Part shown: piece after piece, positions 1-6,373 of the stretch
Layout of the letters: every line of letters begins with the position of its first letter
Numbering within the stretch: position 1 is the stretch's first letter
Source of the DNA: Pseudomonadota bacterium
GTDB taxonomy: Bacteria; Pseudomonadota; Alphaproteobacteria; Rhizobiales; Rhizobiaceae
NCBI GenBank assembly: GCA_023428515.1
Contig: JAEYXI010000385.1
Coordinates: 1-7,905, forward strand
Length of the DNA stretch: 7,905 nucleotides
Reading direction: 5' to 3'
Notes under the pieces: model-generated
Told to the model about the DNA's origin: nothing
Seen by the model: only the letters and a program-made list of their open reading frames with translations
The model's database searches: none
Translations under genes and position numbers: made by a program

Positions 1-65
1 AAACCGTCGATGTGCCGGCTATCGCGCAATACTTCGCCGGGCCGATCGGCGTTGGAGCATCGTGA
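1..65 (+). CDS. C-terminal tail of an unidentified upstream gene (partial)
   Basis: Reading from base 3, an open frame runs about twenty codons to a TGA at 63-65 and ends in the residues YFAGPIGVGAS. The amino acid mix is plausible for a real protein end, and the gene lies on the same strand as the CAP-domain gene and mutL. The start is outside the window. The tail is too short to assign a family, and the other two plus-strand frames are also open across these few bases. The call therefore rests on plausibility and on the otherwise unexplained space before 185. Confidence 0.4.
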   Translation, partial: TVDVPAIAQYFAGPIGVGAS

Positions 66-148
66 TTGGAAAACCGCCCCTTCTCCCACTAGCATTATGC
101 GGATCGAAGGAAATTGATAACCTTGGCCGCACCTTGCTTCGAGGTGTT

Positions 149-184
149 CTTGAAGACCGACGGCTGGCGACGCTAGGTTGTTTC
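149..184 (+). promoter_or_regulatory. possible promoter just upstream of the CAP-domain gene
   Basis: A CTTGAAG element at 149-155 resembles the rhizobial -35 sequence (CTTGAC). Eighteen bases further on, TAGGTT at 174-179 fits the minimal TAnnnT pattern of a -10 box. The ATG at 185 follows after only five bases, so transcription would begin at or next to the start codon. No clear Shine-Dalgarno sequence precedes the ATG, which is consistent with a leaderless message. Both boxes are imperfect, so this is a weak inference. Confidence 0.3.
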
Positions 185-649
185 ATGCGCCTTCTAATAG
201 CCGCCGTTGCCGCCATAGTTCTCGCGGCTTTCCCGCGCATGGCCTATTCCGGCGACGGCAAGGCCACAACGCCCATCGTGCTGGCGGCCACCGGCAATTT
301 CGGCCCGCAGACGCTTGCCTTGATCAATTCGTACAGGAAGAGCCGTGGCCTCTCGCCGCTTGCTCCCAATGGCACCCTGCAGGCACTGGCTCGGCAGCAC
401 AGCCGGTATCAAGCAGCGAGGAACAGGCTCAGCCATGAAGGCTTCCGACAGAGATCAGCCGCCGCGAAAGCGGCCGGGCTCAGCATCGTATGCGCTGAAA
501 ACGTCGGTCAAAAATATCGAAGCGCACAGAGCCTTTTTGCGGGATGGAAAAACTCCCTCGGCCACCGGAGGAATTTGCTTCGGCCCAAGCTGCGTTACGC
601 CGGCGTTTCCGTGGTCGGTGATTTCTCGACGTTTTTCGCCTGCGAATAG
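185..649 (+). CDS. secreted CAP (SCP/PR-1, YkwD-like) domain protein
   Basis: The product is 154 residues. An N-terminal signal peptide (MRLLIAAVAAIVLAAF, residues 1-16, cleavage probably near residues 20-25) is followed by one CAP domain at about 43-148. Visible family signatures are ALARQHS (His72), RLSHEGF (His84), AENVG (Glu105), a Trp at 121 and GHRRNLL (His127). His84, Glu105 and His127 would line the family's conserved cavity. Cys103 and Cys153 could form a disulfide in the periplasm. The frame is open back to a GTG at 62 that would overlap the preceding stop codon, but I chose the ATG at 185 because it directly begins the signal peptide. Bacterial CAP proteins are exported and mostly of unknown activity, so no substrate can be named. 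The next gene, mutL, has its own promoter-like sequence, so there is no sign of a shared job. Confidence 0.85.
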   Translation: MRLLIAAVAAIVLAAFPRMAYSGDGKATTPIVLAATGNFGPQTLALINSYRKSRGLSPLAPNGTLQALARQHSRYQAARNRLSHEGFRQRSAAAKAAGLSIVCAENVGQKYRSAQSLFAGWKNSLGHRRNLLRPKLRYAGVSVVGDFSTFFACE

Positions 650-733
650 GGTCGCCCCGGGGTCTCGGACGAAAACCGCTCACGCCCGCCAACATCATGT
701 GATCTGCGCCTGCCGACAGGTCGCCGCCCGCCC

Positions 734-754
734 GAATCCCTGTATAATCGCCAG
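734..754 (+). promoter_or_regulatory. mutL promoter: TATAAT -10 box with adjacent GANTC site
   Basis: A perfect TATAAT lies at 743-748, six bases before the mutL ATG at 755. The start point expected from this box is about 754-757, so the message would have little or no 5' leader, and no Shine-Dalgarno sequence is present. The -35 region (about 719-726) shows no TTGACA-like match. A GAATC (GANTC, the CcrM methylation target of alphaproteobacteria) at 734-738 sits four bases upstream of the -10, inside the -35/-10 spacer. In Caulobacter, the factor GcrA acts on sigma70 promoters with methylated GANTC sites near the -10. Applying that here is inference. Confidence 0.6.
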
Positions 755-2599
755 ATGCCCATCCGCCAGCTTTCCGAAACGATGATCAACCAGATCGCCG
801 CCGGCGAGGTCATCGAGCGTCCGGCGAGCGTGGTGAAGGAACTGCTCGAGAATGCCCTCGACGCCGGCGCCTCGCGCGTCGAGATCGCGACCGCCGGCGG
901 CGGCCTGTCGCTGATCCGCGTGGTTGACGACGGGTCGGGCATCGCCTCCAGCGAACTGATGCTCGCAGTCGCCCGTCACTGTACCTCCAAGCTATCGACC
1001 GACATCCACGACATCCGTTCGCTCGGCTTCCGCGGCGAAGCCCTGCCCTCGATCGGCTCGGTCTCGCGGCTGGCCATTCGCTCGCGCACGCCAGGTTCCG
1101 ACGCCGCGGCCGAGATTTCTGTCGAAGGCGGCGATGTCTCTGCAGTGAAGCCCGCCGCCGCCAACCGCGGCACATCAGTCGAAGTGCGAGATCTCTTCTT
1201 CGCCACCCCTGCCCGGCTGAAGTTCATGAAGGGCGAGCGTGCCGAAAGCTCGGCGATATCCGATGTCGTCAAGCGCATCGCCATTGCCTTTCCTGCCGTC
1301 CGCTTCACGCTCTCCGGCACCGATCGCTCGACGCTCGATCTGCCGGCGACGGACGACACGCCGGACGGATATCTGCGCCGCATCGCACAGGTCATGGGCG
1401 TGGACTTTCCCGATAACTCGCTTGCCATCGACGCCGCACGCGAAGGCGTAGCACTCTCCGGCCACGTCTCCATCCCTTCCTACAACCGCGCCAACGCGCT
1501 GCAGCAATATGCCTATGTCAACGGCCGGCCGGTGCGCGACAAGCTGATCGCCGGCGCAATCCGCGGCGCCTTCGCCGATGTCCTGCCGCGCGACCGTCAC
1601 GCGGTGTCAGTGTTGTTCCTGACGCTCGATCCGGCGCTGGTCGACGTCAACGTTCACCCCGCCAAGGCCGACGTGCGTTTCCGCGATCCCGGCCTCGTGC
1701 GCGGGCTGATCGTCGGCGCGATCAAGCAGACGCTTGCGGCAGCAGGCATCCGCTCCGCCACTACCGGTGCTGCCGGCCTCGCCAGCGCCTTCCGGCCGGG
1801 TGCTGCGGCTTACGGTCATGCCGGACCGGCCAACGGGCACCGCACGTTCGACCCGTCCTTCCGCGCAGCGTCCGGCAACGGCTTCGACGCCAGCCGCTCG
1901 CCCTACCGTCCTCTCGACATGGGATTCGGCGAGAGCGTACAGGCCGCTTTCGACGCGGGCCCGGCCGTCAGCGCCGACGCGCGTGCGGGCGCTGCAGCAC
2001 CCGACGAGACCTTGCTTGGCGCCGAGTTGGGGGCAGCCCGCGCGCAGGTGCATGAGAACTACATCGTCGCGCAGACAAGGGATTCCCTCGTCATAGTCGA
2101 CCAGCACGCAGCCCATGAGCGCCTCGTATACGAAGCGCTCAAGAATGCGCTGCACTCCCGTCCGATGCCGGCGCAGATGCTGCTCCTGCCCGAAATCGTC
2201 GACCTGCCCGAGGAGGACGCCGAGCGCCTTGCCTCGCACGCCGAGACACTCGCCCGCTTCGGCCTCGGCATCGAGCGCTTCGGCCCCGGCGCGGTGGCCG
2301 TCCGCGAGACACCCTCGATGCTTGGCGAGACCGATGTCGGCCAGCTCGTCCGCGACCTTGCCGACGAGATCGCCGACAACGACACGGTCGACACACTCAA
2401 GGAGCGGCTCGACCGCATCGCGGCGACCATGGCTTGCCACGGTTCCGTTCGCTCCGGACGGCTGCTGAAGCCGGAGGAGATGAACGCGCTCTTGCGCCAG
2501 ATGGAGGCGACGCCGGGCTCCGGCACCTGCAACCACGGACGCCCCACCTATATCGAGCTCAAGCTCGCCGACATCGAGCGTCTGTTCGGCCGGCGTTAG
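755..2599 (+). CDS. mutL: DNA mismatch repair protein MutL (endonuclease type)
   Basis: MutL couples mismatch recognition by MutS to strand incision and removal. The 614-residue product begins [20 protein letters not shown], the canonical family start, which fixes the ATG at 755. The N-terminal GHKL ATPase shows Glu29 and Asn33 ([12 protein letters not shown]), DDGSGI at 58-63, GFRGEAL at 91-97 and [12 protein letters not shown] at 146-157. Residues about 331-425 are a Gly/Ala-rich linker. The C-terminal dimerisation domain carries the nuclease motif [12 protein letters not shown] at 449-460 (DQHA-x2-E-x4-E), ACHGSVR at 560-566, CNHGRP at 592-597 and FGR at 611-613, all intact. QMLLLP at 474-479 matches the beta-clamp-binding pattern Q-x-x-L-x-P. 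The protein should therefore nick DNA itself, as expected for bacteria lacking MutH. It appears to be transcribed from its own promoter and possibly reads into DUF2093 downstream. Confidence 0.98.
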   Translation: MPIRQLSETMINQIAAGEVIERPASVVKELLENALDAGASRVEIATAGGGLSLIRVVDDGSGIASSELMLAVARHCTSKLSTDIHDIRSLGFRGEALPSIGSVSRLAIRSRTPGSDAAAEISVEGGDVSAVKPAAANRGTSVEVRDLFFATPARLKFMKGERAESSAISDVVKRIAIAFPAVRFTLSGTDRSTLDLPATDDTPDGYLRRIAQVMGVDFPDNSLAIDAAREGVALSGHVSIPSYNRANALQQYAYVNGRPVRDKLIAGAIRGAFADVLPRDRHAVSVLFLTLDPALVDVNVHPAKADVRFRDPGLVRGLIVGAIKQTLAAAGIRSATTGAAGLASAFRPGAAAYGHAGPANGHRTFDPSFRAASGNGFDASRSPYRPLDMGFGESVQAAFDAGPAVSADARAGAAAPDETLLGAELGAARAQVHENYIVAQTRDSLVIVDQHAAHERLVYEALKNALHSRPMPAQMLLLPEIVDLPEEDAERLASHAETLARFGLGIERFGPGAVAVRETPSMLGETDVGQLVRDLADEIADNDTVDTLKERLDRIAATMACHGSVRSGRLLKPEEMNALLRQMEATPGSGTCNHGRPTYIELKLADIERLFGRR

Positions 2600-2670
2600 C
2601 CTCCCGTGCGGTCGGCAGGGCTGCTTCATCTCAACCGCTTGACCTCCTCAGGGTTTTGTGGCGGAACAAA

Positions 2671-2910
2671 ATGATGATGAACAGATTTGAGGGCCCCGGC
2701 GCCAGGGAAGCCCGCATCCGCTATCTCGACGGCGATTTCCAGGTCACCAGCCCCGGCGCCTTCGTCCGCTGCGCCGTCACAGGCGAATCCATCCCGCTCG
2801 ACGAGCTAAGGTACTGGAGCGTCGCGCGCCAGGAGGCCTATGTCAGCGCCGCCGTCTCGCTGCAGCGCGAGATGCAAGTCAATCCGGAGCTTGCCCGCCG
2901 GCAAACCTGA
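2671..2910 (+). CDS. DUF2093 family small protein, function unknown
   Basis: The product is a 79-residue acidic/polar protein matching the alphaproteobacterial DUF2093 pattern: NRFEGPG near the start, RYLDGDFQV at 17-25, then FVRCAVTGESIPLDELRYWSVARQEAY at 31-57 (given in overlapping view: FVRCAVTGESIPL and DELRYWSVARQEAY). It has no signal peptide or membrane helix, so it is probably cytosolic. The single Cys34 in CAVTGE argues against a zinc knuckle formed within one chain. Three ATG codons stand in a row (2671, 2674, 2677). A GGCGGA sequence at 2660-2665 is spaced best for the first or second. The gene begins 71 bases after mutL with no convincing terminator between, so co-transcription is likely, but nothing in the sequence ties it to mismatch repair. 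Its stop faces the lpxK stop 6 bp away. Confidence 0.88.
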   Translation: MMMNRFEGPGAREARIRYLDGDFQVTSPGAFVRCAVTGESIPLDELRYWSVARQEAYVSAAVSLQREMQVNPELARRQT

Positions 2911-2920
2911 CGAGCGTCAG
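2907..2920. repeat. 14-bp palindrome containing both convergent stop codons
   Basis: CTGACGAGCGTCAG has perfect 6-bp arms around a 2-base centre. The DUF2093 TGA (2908-2910) and, on the other strand, the lpxK TGA (2919-2917) lie in opposite arms at mirror positions. As RNA it could form a 5-bp stem with a 4-base loop. On each strand only a short T-run follows (TTT at 2923-2925 on plus, TTT at 2905-2903 read on minus). A weak bidirectional terminator is therefore possible but not established. Confidence 0.4.
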
Positions 2921-3942
2921 ACTTTCAGGCGTCTCTCGCGCCATGCGGCAAGCGTCTCCTCGACGATGCGCTTTGTCGCCAGCGCGTTCTCGAACACCGC
3001 GTCGATCTCGAGCACGTTGAGCTTGTCGAGCAGTTCTTTCGGCGCCGTGCCGTTGCGCAGCCTGGCGAAGTCCTTGGCGGTCGTGATCAGCTCCAGTTCG
3101 GCGCCGCTGGCCATATCCACGAGTTCCTTCAACTCGTCGTTCGAATAGAAATGATGGTCCGGGAAGGATCGCGTCATCACGACCTCGCCGCCCGCCCTGG
3201 TCACCGTATCGAAGAACTTGTCGGGATGGCCGATGCCTGCGAAGGCGAGGAAACGCCGGTTGGCGAACTTGTCGGCGCCGCGCGTCCTCGTCCAAGCCTC
3301 GAAGATCGGGCGGCCGGCGCGCGCCGCCTGCCTGACCACCGCCTCGCCCGCCTTGTCGTCACCCATGCGTACGATGCCGGTAGCAAAGCGCACCTGGTCG
3401 ATCAGCCGGGCACGCAGCGGTCCGCCGGGCAGGACATGGCCATTGCCTACGCCGTAGCGCCCGTCGACCACGACCAGGGCGTAGTCCATGTGGATCTGCG
3501 CGCTCTGGAAGCCGTCGTCCATGATCAGGAAATCGCAGCCGCGCTGCATCAAGAGCTTGGCGCCGGCGATGCGGTTCGGCGTTGTCGCCGTGATCGCGTG
3601 GTCGGACAGCAGCAGCGGCTCGTCGCCCACCTGTCTCGCGCTGTCGTGCTTGCGGTCTACGACATGCGGCTCGCCTATGCTTCCGCCATAGCCGCGCGAC
3701 AGGAAGCCCGGCGTCAGGTGCATCTTCTTCGCCTGCTTGGCGAGCGCGATCGCTACCGGCGTCTTGCCGGTGCCGCCGACGGTGAAATTGCCGACGCAGA
3801 GAACCGGAACGTCGAGCTTCTCGCGCCGCGCATTGACCATCCGCCGCGTGGCGACGAAGCTGTAGATGCTCGACAATGGATAAAGCGCATAGGCGCGCCA
3901 GTCCGGGCTCTCCCACCAGAACGGAGGCGCCTCGCTGGCCAT
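2917..3942 (-). CDS. lpxK: tetraacyldisaccharide 4'-kinase LpxK
   Basis: LpxK uses ATP to phosphorylate the 4' position of tetraacyldisaccharide-1-phosphate, giving lipid IVA on the inner face of the cytoplasmic membrane. The 341-residue product has family-normal length. An aromatic, hydrophobic N-terminal segment (about 8-32) is likely the membrane anchor. The P-loop GNFTVGGTGKTP is at 51-62, followed by LSRGYGG at 81-87, GDEP at 106-109, the Walker-B-like MDDGFQS at 141-147, PDHHFYS at 261-267 and ITTAKDFAR at 286-294. The start lies only two bases after the waaA stop, so translation is probably coupled. It is the last gene of the minus-strand lipid A cluster, and its stop is 6 bp from the convergent DUF2093 stop. 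Confidence 0.97.
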   Translation of the reverse strand: MASEAPPFWWESPDWRAYALYPLSSIYSFVATRRMVNARREKLDVPVLCVGNFTVGGTGKTPVAIALAKQAKKMHLTPGFLSRGYGGSIGEPHVVDRKHDSARQVGDEPLLLSDHAITATTPNRIAGAKLLMQRGCDFLIMDDGFQSAQIHMDYALVVVDGRYGVGNGHVLPGGPLRARLIDQVRFATGIVRMGDDKAGEAVVRQAARAGRPIFEAWTRTRGADKFANRRFLAFAGIGHPDKFFDTVTRAGGEVVMTRSFPDHHFYSNDELKELVDMASGAELELITTAKDFARLRNGTAPKELLDKLNVLEIDAVFENALATKRIVEETLAAWRERRLKV

Positions 3943-3944
3943 GC

Positions 3945-5255
3945 TCAGCGCGTGCCCTTCAGCCGCGCCTTCACGATCAGCGGGTGGATGAAGGGTTCGA
4001 GTGCCTTCAGGGTCTTGGCGAGCGCGCCGCGCATCTCTTCGACCGTCGCCGCCCCCGCCGCCATCATTTTGTGGCGTGTGCCGTCATTCAGCAGCAGGAA
4101 ATTGACCGCACCGGCCAGCATGTCGCGGTCGGCCACGAGCTTGGCTGCACCCTTGTCGATCAGCTTTTGATAGGCTTCGCGGAAGTTCTGCACGTTGCGC
4201 CCGGAAAGCACCGCCGTTTCCAGCATTGCCGGCTCGAGCGGGTTCTGGCCGCCCTCGGACGTCAGCGAACGCCCGACAAAGGCGATCTCGGTCAGCCTGA
4301 GGTAAAGGCCCATCTCGCCGATCGTGTCGCCGAGCAGTATGTCCGTATCGGAGCGGATGCGCTCGCCGGAGCTGCGCATCACGACCTTCAGTCCCATCGC
4401 CGCGAATTCCACCGCCAGCGCTACGGCGCGGTCGGGATGGCGTGGCACGATGATGGTGAGCAACCCCGGATGCCGGGTGCGCAGCATCTTGTGGATTTCC
4501 GCCGCCATCCGCTCCTCGCCCTCATGCGTCGAGATGGCGGCCCAGGTAGGGCGCAAGCTGAGCTGGCGCGCGATAGATTGCAAGGCGCGCTCGTCGACCG
4601 GCGGCGGATTGGTGTCGACCTTGAGGTTGCCCGACACTGTCACCGGCCTTGCGCCCAGCGTCTCGAAACGCTCGGCATCCGCTCCCGACTGCGCCACCAC
4701 ATGCGAGAGGTTCTCGAACAGCGCCTCGGCTATGTAGCGTCGCTTCTTCCAGGACTCGAATGAACGCTCCGAAAGGCGGCCGTTGACCAGCACCTGGGGA
4801 ATGCGTCGCCCCCCGAGTTCCAGGATCGTCACCGGCCAGATTTCGGATTCGGCGATGATAGCCAGGTCCGGCTGCCAATGGTTGAGGAAGCGCGTGACTG
4901 CCGGCCTCAGATCGAGCGGCACGAACTGATGGATGATCCGGTCGCCGAGTCGCTCTTCCGCCACCTGCGCCGACGTCACCGTCCCCGTTGTAAGCACGAC
5001 GTTCACGCCCAGGTCGAGGATGCTTTCCAGCAGGGGAACGATGGCGATCGTTTCGCCGACGCTCGCCGCGTGAGCCCAGATCAGAGGCCCGTGCGGCCGC
5101 GGCTTGCCGGCATGGCCGGAACGCTCACGCCGCCGGTTCGGGTCCTCCTTGCCCTTCGTGGCGCGCCAGGCGACATAGGGACCGACCAGCGGAAAGGCTG
5201 CAGCGCCCGCGAGACGGTATGTCGCCAGCACGGTACGCGCCCACTTCTCGCTCAT
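3945..5255 (-). CDS. waaA: 3-deoxy-D-manno-octulosonic acid (Kdo) transferase WaaA/KdtA
   Basis: WaaA is a family GT30, membrane-associated glycosyltransferase that moves Kdo from CMP-Kdo onto lipid IVA, starting the LPS core. The 436-residue product has a hydrophobic N-terminal segment (about 13-30) and HAASVGE at 62-68, whose Glu68 is the expected catalytic base. Further motifs are ESEIWP at 136-141, VNGRLSERSF at 157-166, SGNLKVD at 208-214, ISTHEGEE at 241-248, PRHPDR at 271-276, GEMGLYL at 313-319 and GQNPLEPA at 336-343. Its ATG shares four bases (ATGA) with the stop of the acyltransferase gene upstream, and lpxK follows two bases after its stop. Rhizobial relatives usually add two Kdo residues, but the number cannot be read from this sequence. 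Confidence 0.97.
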   Translation of the reverse strand: MSEKWARTVLATYRLAGAAAFPLVGPYVAWRATKGKEDPNRRRERSGHAGKPRPHGPLIWAHAASVGETIAIVPLLESILDLGVNVVLTTGTVTSAQVAEERLGDRIIHQFVPLDLRPAVTRFLNHWQPDLAIIAESEIWPVTILELGGRRIPQVLVNGRLSERSFESWKKRRYIAEALFENLSHVVAQSGADAERFETLGARPVTVSGNLKVDTNPPPVDERALQSIARQLSLRPTWAAISTHEGEERMAAEIHKMLRTRHPGLLTIIVPRHPDRAVALAVEFAAMGLKVVMRSSGERIRSDTDILLGDTIGEMGLYLRLTEIAFVGRSLTSEGGQNPLEPAMLETAVLSGRNVQNFREAYQKLIDKGAAKLVADRDMLAGAVNFLLLNDGTRHKMMAAGAATVEEMRGALAKTLKALEPFIHPLIVKARLKGTR

Positions 5256-6040
5256 CGCACACCATCTACGAGGGCATAGGCCTTGGCGGTCGTCGCATTG
5301 AGCGTATCGGTCAACAACTGCCGCTTGCGCTCCATCTCGGCGTCGTCAGCATCCTTCGGGACATAGATCCGCTCACCTATGGCGACGGCGCTGCGACCGA
5401 AAGGCAGGCTGATCGTGGTCTTGTCCCAGCTTTTCTCCAGCACTTTGCGGCGGCTGGTCGCGATCGCCGTGGAGATGATCGGACGGCCGGAAAGACGTGC
5501 AAGGAGGACGACTCCCATGCCCGCCTCGCGCGGCTTGCCATGCGGTATGTCTGCGATCATCGCGACGTTATTGCCGGCGTCGAGCGACTTTTTCAGGGCG
5601 ACCAGCGCGCGGGCTCCGCCCTTGTCGAGATGCTGCCTGGGGTCACGGCCGCCCGATCCGCGTATGGTCTGGACGCCGAAGTTCTCTAGAACCATCGCGT
5701 TGAGCTCAGCATCGGCGCTGCGCGACACCATCGCGACCAGTTGTCGCTTGCTCGGATAGAAGGCCGGCGTCAGCAGGTGCTGGCCGTGCCAAAGCGCGAT
5801 TATGGTCGGTCCGTCGGCATCGTAGACGCCGGCGAGCTTCGCCGACCCCGCCACGGTGGGGTTCGTCAGCCTGACGAAGCGAAGCGCCTGTGAGATCAAC
5901 GAGGTGACGGCCCCCTTGGCCAATCGCGACCGAGCAAAAGGCTCGCGGATTCGCATCCACAGCGCCTTTGGCCGTTTGACGGCCTTTTTCTTCTTGGCCG
6001 CAGGCGGAGCCTCCCGCTGCGTCACGGTCTGGTCGTCCAT
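5252..6040 (-). CDS. DUF374 / lysophospholipid-acyltransferase-like protein, candidate lipid A acyltransferase
   Basis: The product is 262 residues. A charged N-terminus with a Lys-rich patch (KKKKAVKRPK, 16-25) precedes a DUF374 (LPLAT superfamily) domain. Visible motifs are ALWHGQHLLTPAF at 82-94, with His85 the likely catalytic His, then VSRSADAELN at 105-114, IRGSGGRDP at 126-134 and ADIPHGKPREAG at 163-174. The last replaces the more usual DGPRGP of the family. No strong transmembrane helix is obvious, so peripheral membrane binding through the basic N-terminus is plausible. The epsilonproteobacterial lipid A acyltransferase LpxJ belongs to this DUF374 group, and the tight position between DUF4170 and waaA/lpxK supports a lipid A role. 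Substrate and acylation site remain inference. The ATG at 6040 overlaps the DUF4170 TAA by one base (TAATG), and its stop overlaps the waaA start by four. Confidence 0.85.
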   Translation of the reverse strand: MDDQTVTQREAPPAAKKKKAVKRPKALWMRIREPFARSRLAKGAVTSLISQALRFVRLTNPTVAGSAKLAGVYDADGPTIIALWHGQHLLTPAFYPSKRQLVAMVSRSADAELNAMVLENFGVQTIRGSGGRDPRQHLDKGGARALVALKKSLDAGNNVAMIADIPHGKPREAGMGVVLLARLSGRPIISTAIATSRRKVLEKSWDKTTISLPFGRSAVAIGERIYVPKDADDAEMERKRQLLTDTLNATTAKAYALVDGVR

Positions 6041-6291
6041 TACTTCGATCCGGAACCCTTCGCCTCCGGCTCGAGCAGCCGATGCAGGTGAACGACGAAA
6101 TAGCGCATATGGGCGTTGTCGACACTGGCTTGCGCCTTGGCCTTCCAGGCCGCCTCGGCGGTGCGATAGTTCGGGAATATCCCGACTATGTCGAGTTCGT
6201 TGAGATCACGAAATTCCGCACTGCCAAGCTTCTTCAGCTCGCCGCCGAAAACCAGGTGCAAAAGCTGCTTTTCGCCATCTGCGTCGGCCAT
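6040..6291 (-). CDS. DUF4170 family small protein, function unknown
   Basis: The product is 83 residues, starting MADADGEKQLLHLVFGG. The conserved stretch (LVFGGELKKLG, LDIVGIFPNY, AWKAKAQASVDNAHMRYFVV, HLHRLLEPE) matches alphaproteobacterial DUF4170 proteins. There is no signal peptide or membrane helix, and the C-terminus is a short polar tail (EPEAKGSGSK). The frame stays open upstream to a TTG at 6393. I chose the ATG at 6291 because an AAGGTG ribosome binding site lies six bases before it and family resemblance begins there. It is the first gene after a 176-nt gap and overlaps the acyltransferase start by one base, so its product is probably made in step with the lipid A enzymes. A helper or regulatory role there is only inference from position. 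Confidence 0.88.
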   Translation of the reverse strand: MADADGEKQLLHLVFGGELKKLGSAEFRDLNELDIVGIFPNYRTAEAAWKAKAQASVDNAHMRYFVVHLHRLLEPEAKGSGSK

Positions 6292-6297
6292 TTTGGA

Positions 6298-6303
6298 CAC
6301 CTT
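6298..6303 (-). promoter_or_regulatory. ribosome binding site deciding the DUF4170 start
   Basis: On the minus strand AAGGTG (6303 down to 6298) is followed by a six-base spacer and the ATG at 6291. It is one of the few good Shine-Dalgarno matches in the window and favours this ATG over the in-frame TTG at 6393. Confidence 0.6.
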
Positions 6304-6340
6304 GCTTGCTGCTTGCCGCCTGTCTAACGCATCGGCTCGG

Positions 6341-6351
6341 GAATCGGAATC
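6341..6351. promoter_or_regulatory. pair of GANTC methylation sites in the gap upstream of DUF4170
   Basis: GAATC occurs at 6341-6345 and again at 6347-6351, six bases apart, in non-coding DNA 50-60 bases before the DUF4170 ATG. GANTC is the target of the cell-cycle methylase CcrM in alphaproteobacteria. I see no convincing -10 box at a fixed distance, so a regulatory role is a hypothesis. Confidence 0.3.
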
Positions 6352-6373
6352 GATATTTGGGCCGCGCCCTCCC

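Noticed and set aside
62..184. N-terminal extension of the CAP protein from a GTG overlapping the upstream stop codon
   Set aside because: It would bury the signal peptide 41 residues inside the protein. The ATG at 185 begins the signal peptide directly.
650..733. Terminator after the CAP gene (CCCCGGGG at 655-662, CCTGCCGACAGG at 709-720)
   Set aside because: The first has no loop, the second only four base pairs, and neither is followed by a T-run.
1607..2629. Long open frame of 340 codons on the minus strand opposite mutL
   Set aside because: mutL is unambiguous along this whole stretch. GC-rich codon use routinely leaves antisense frames open, and the antisense product resembles no family and is rich in Arg and Gly.
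2600..2670. Terminator or promoter between mutL and DUF2093 (TTTT at 2654-2657, CTTGAC at 2638-2643)
   Set aside because: The T-run has no stable stem before it, and the CTTGAC has no -10 box at 16-19 bases. I see nothing functional beyond the ribosome binding sequence.
3151..4763. Long plus-strand open frames opposite lpxK and waaA
   Set aside because: They run antisense to well-supported genes, have biased Arg/Ala/His-rich composition, overlap each other, and lack ribosome binding sites. They are shadows of the real coding strand.
6298..6320. Short GCAAGCA repeats just before the DUF4170 ribosome binding site
   Set aside because: There are only two imperfect 7-base copies, too short to separate from chance.
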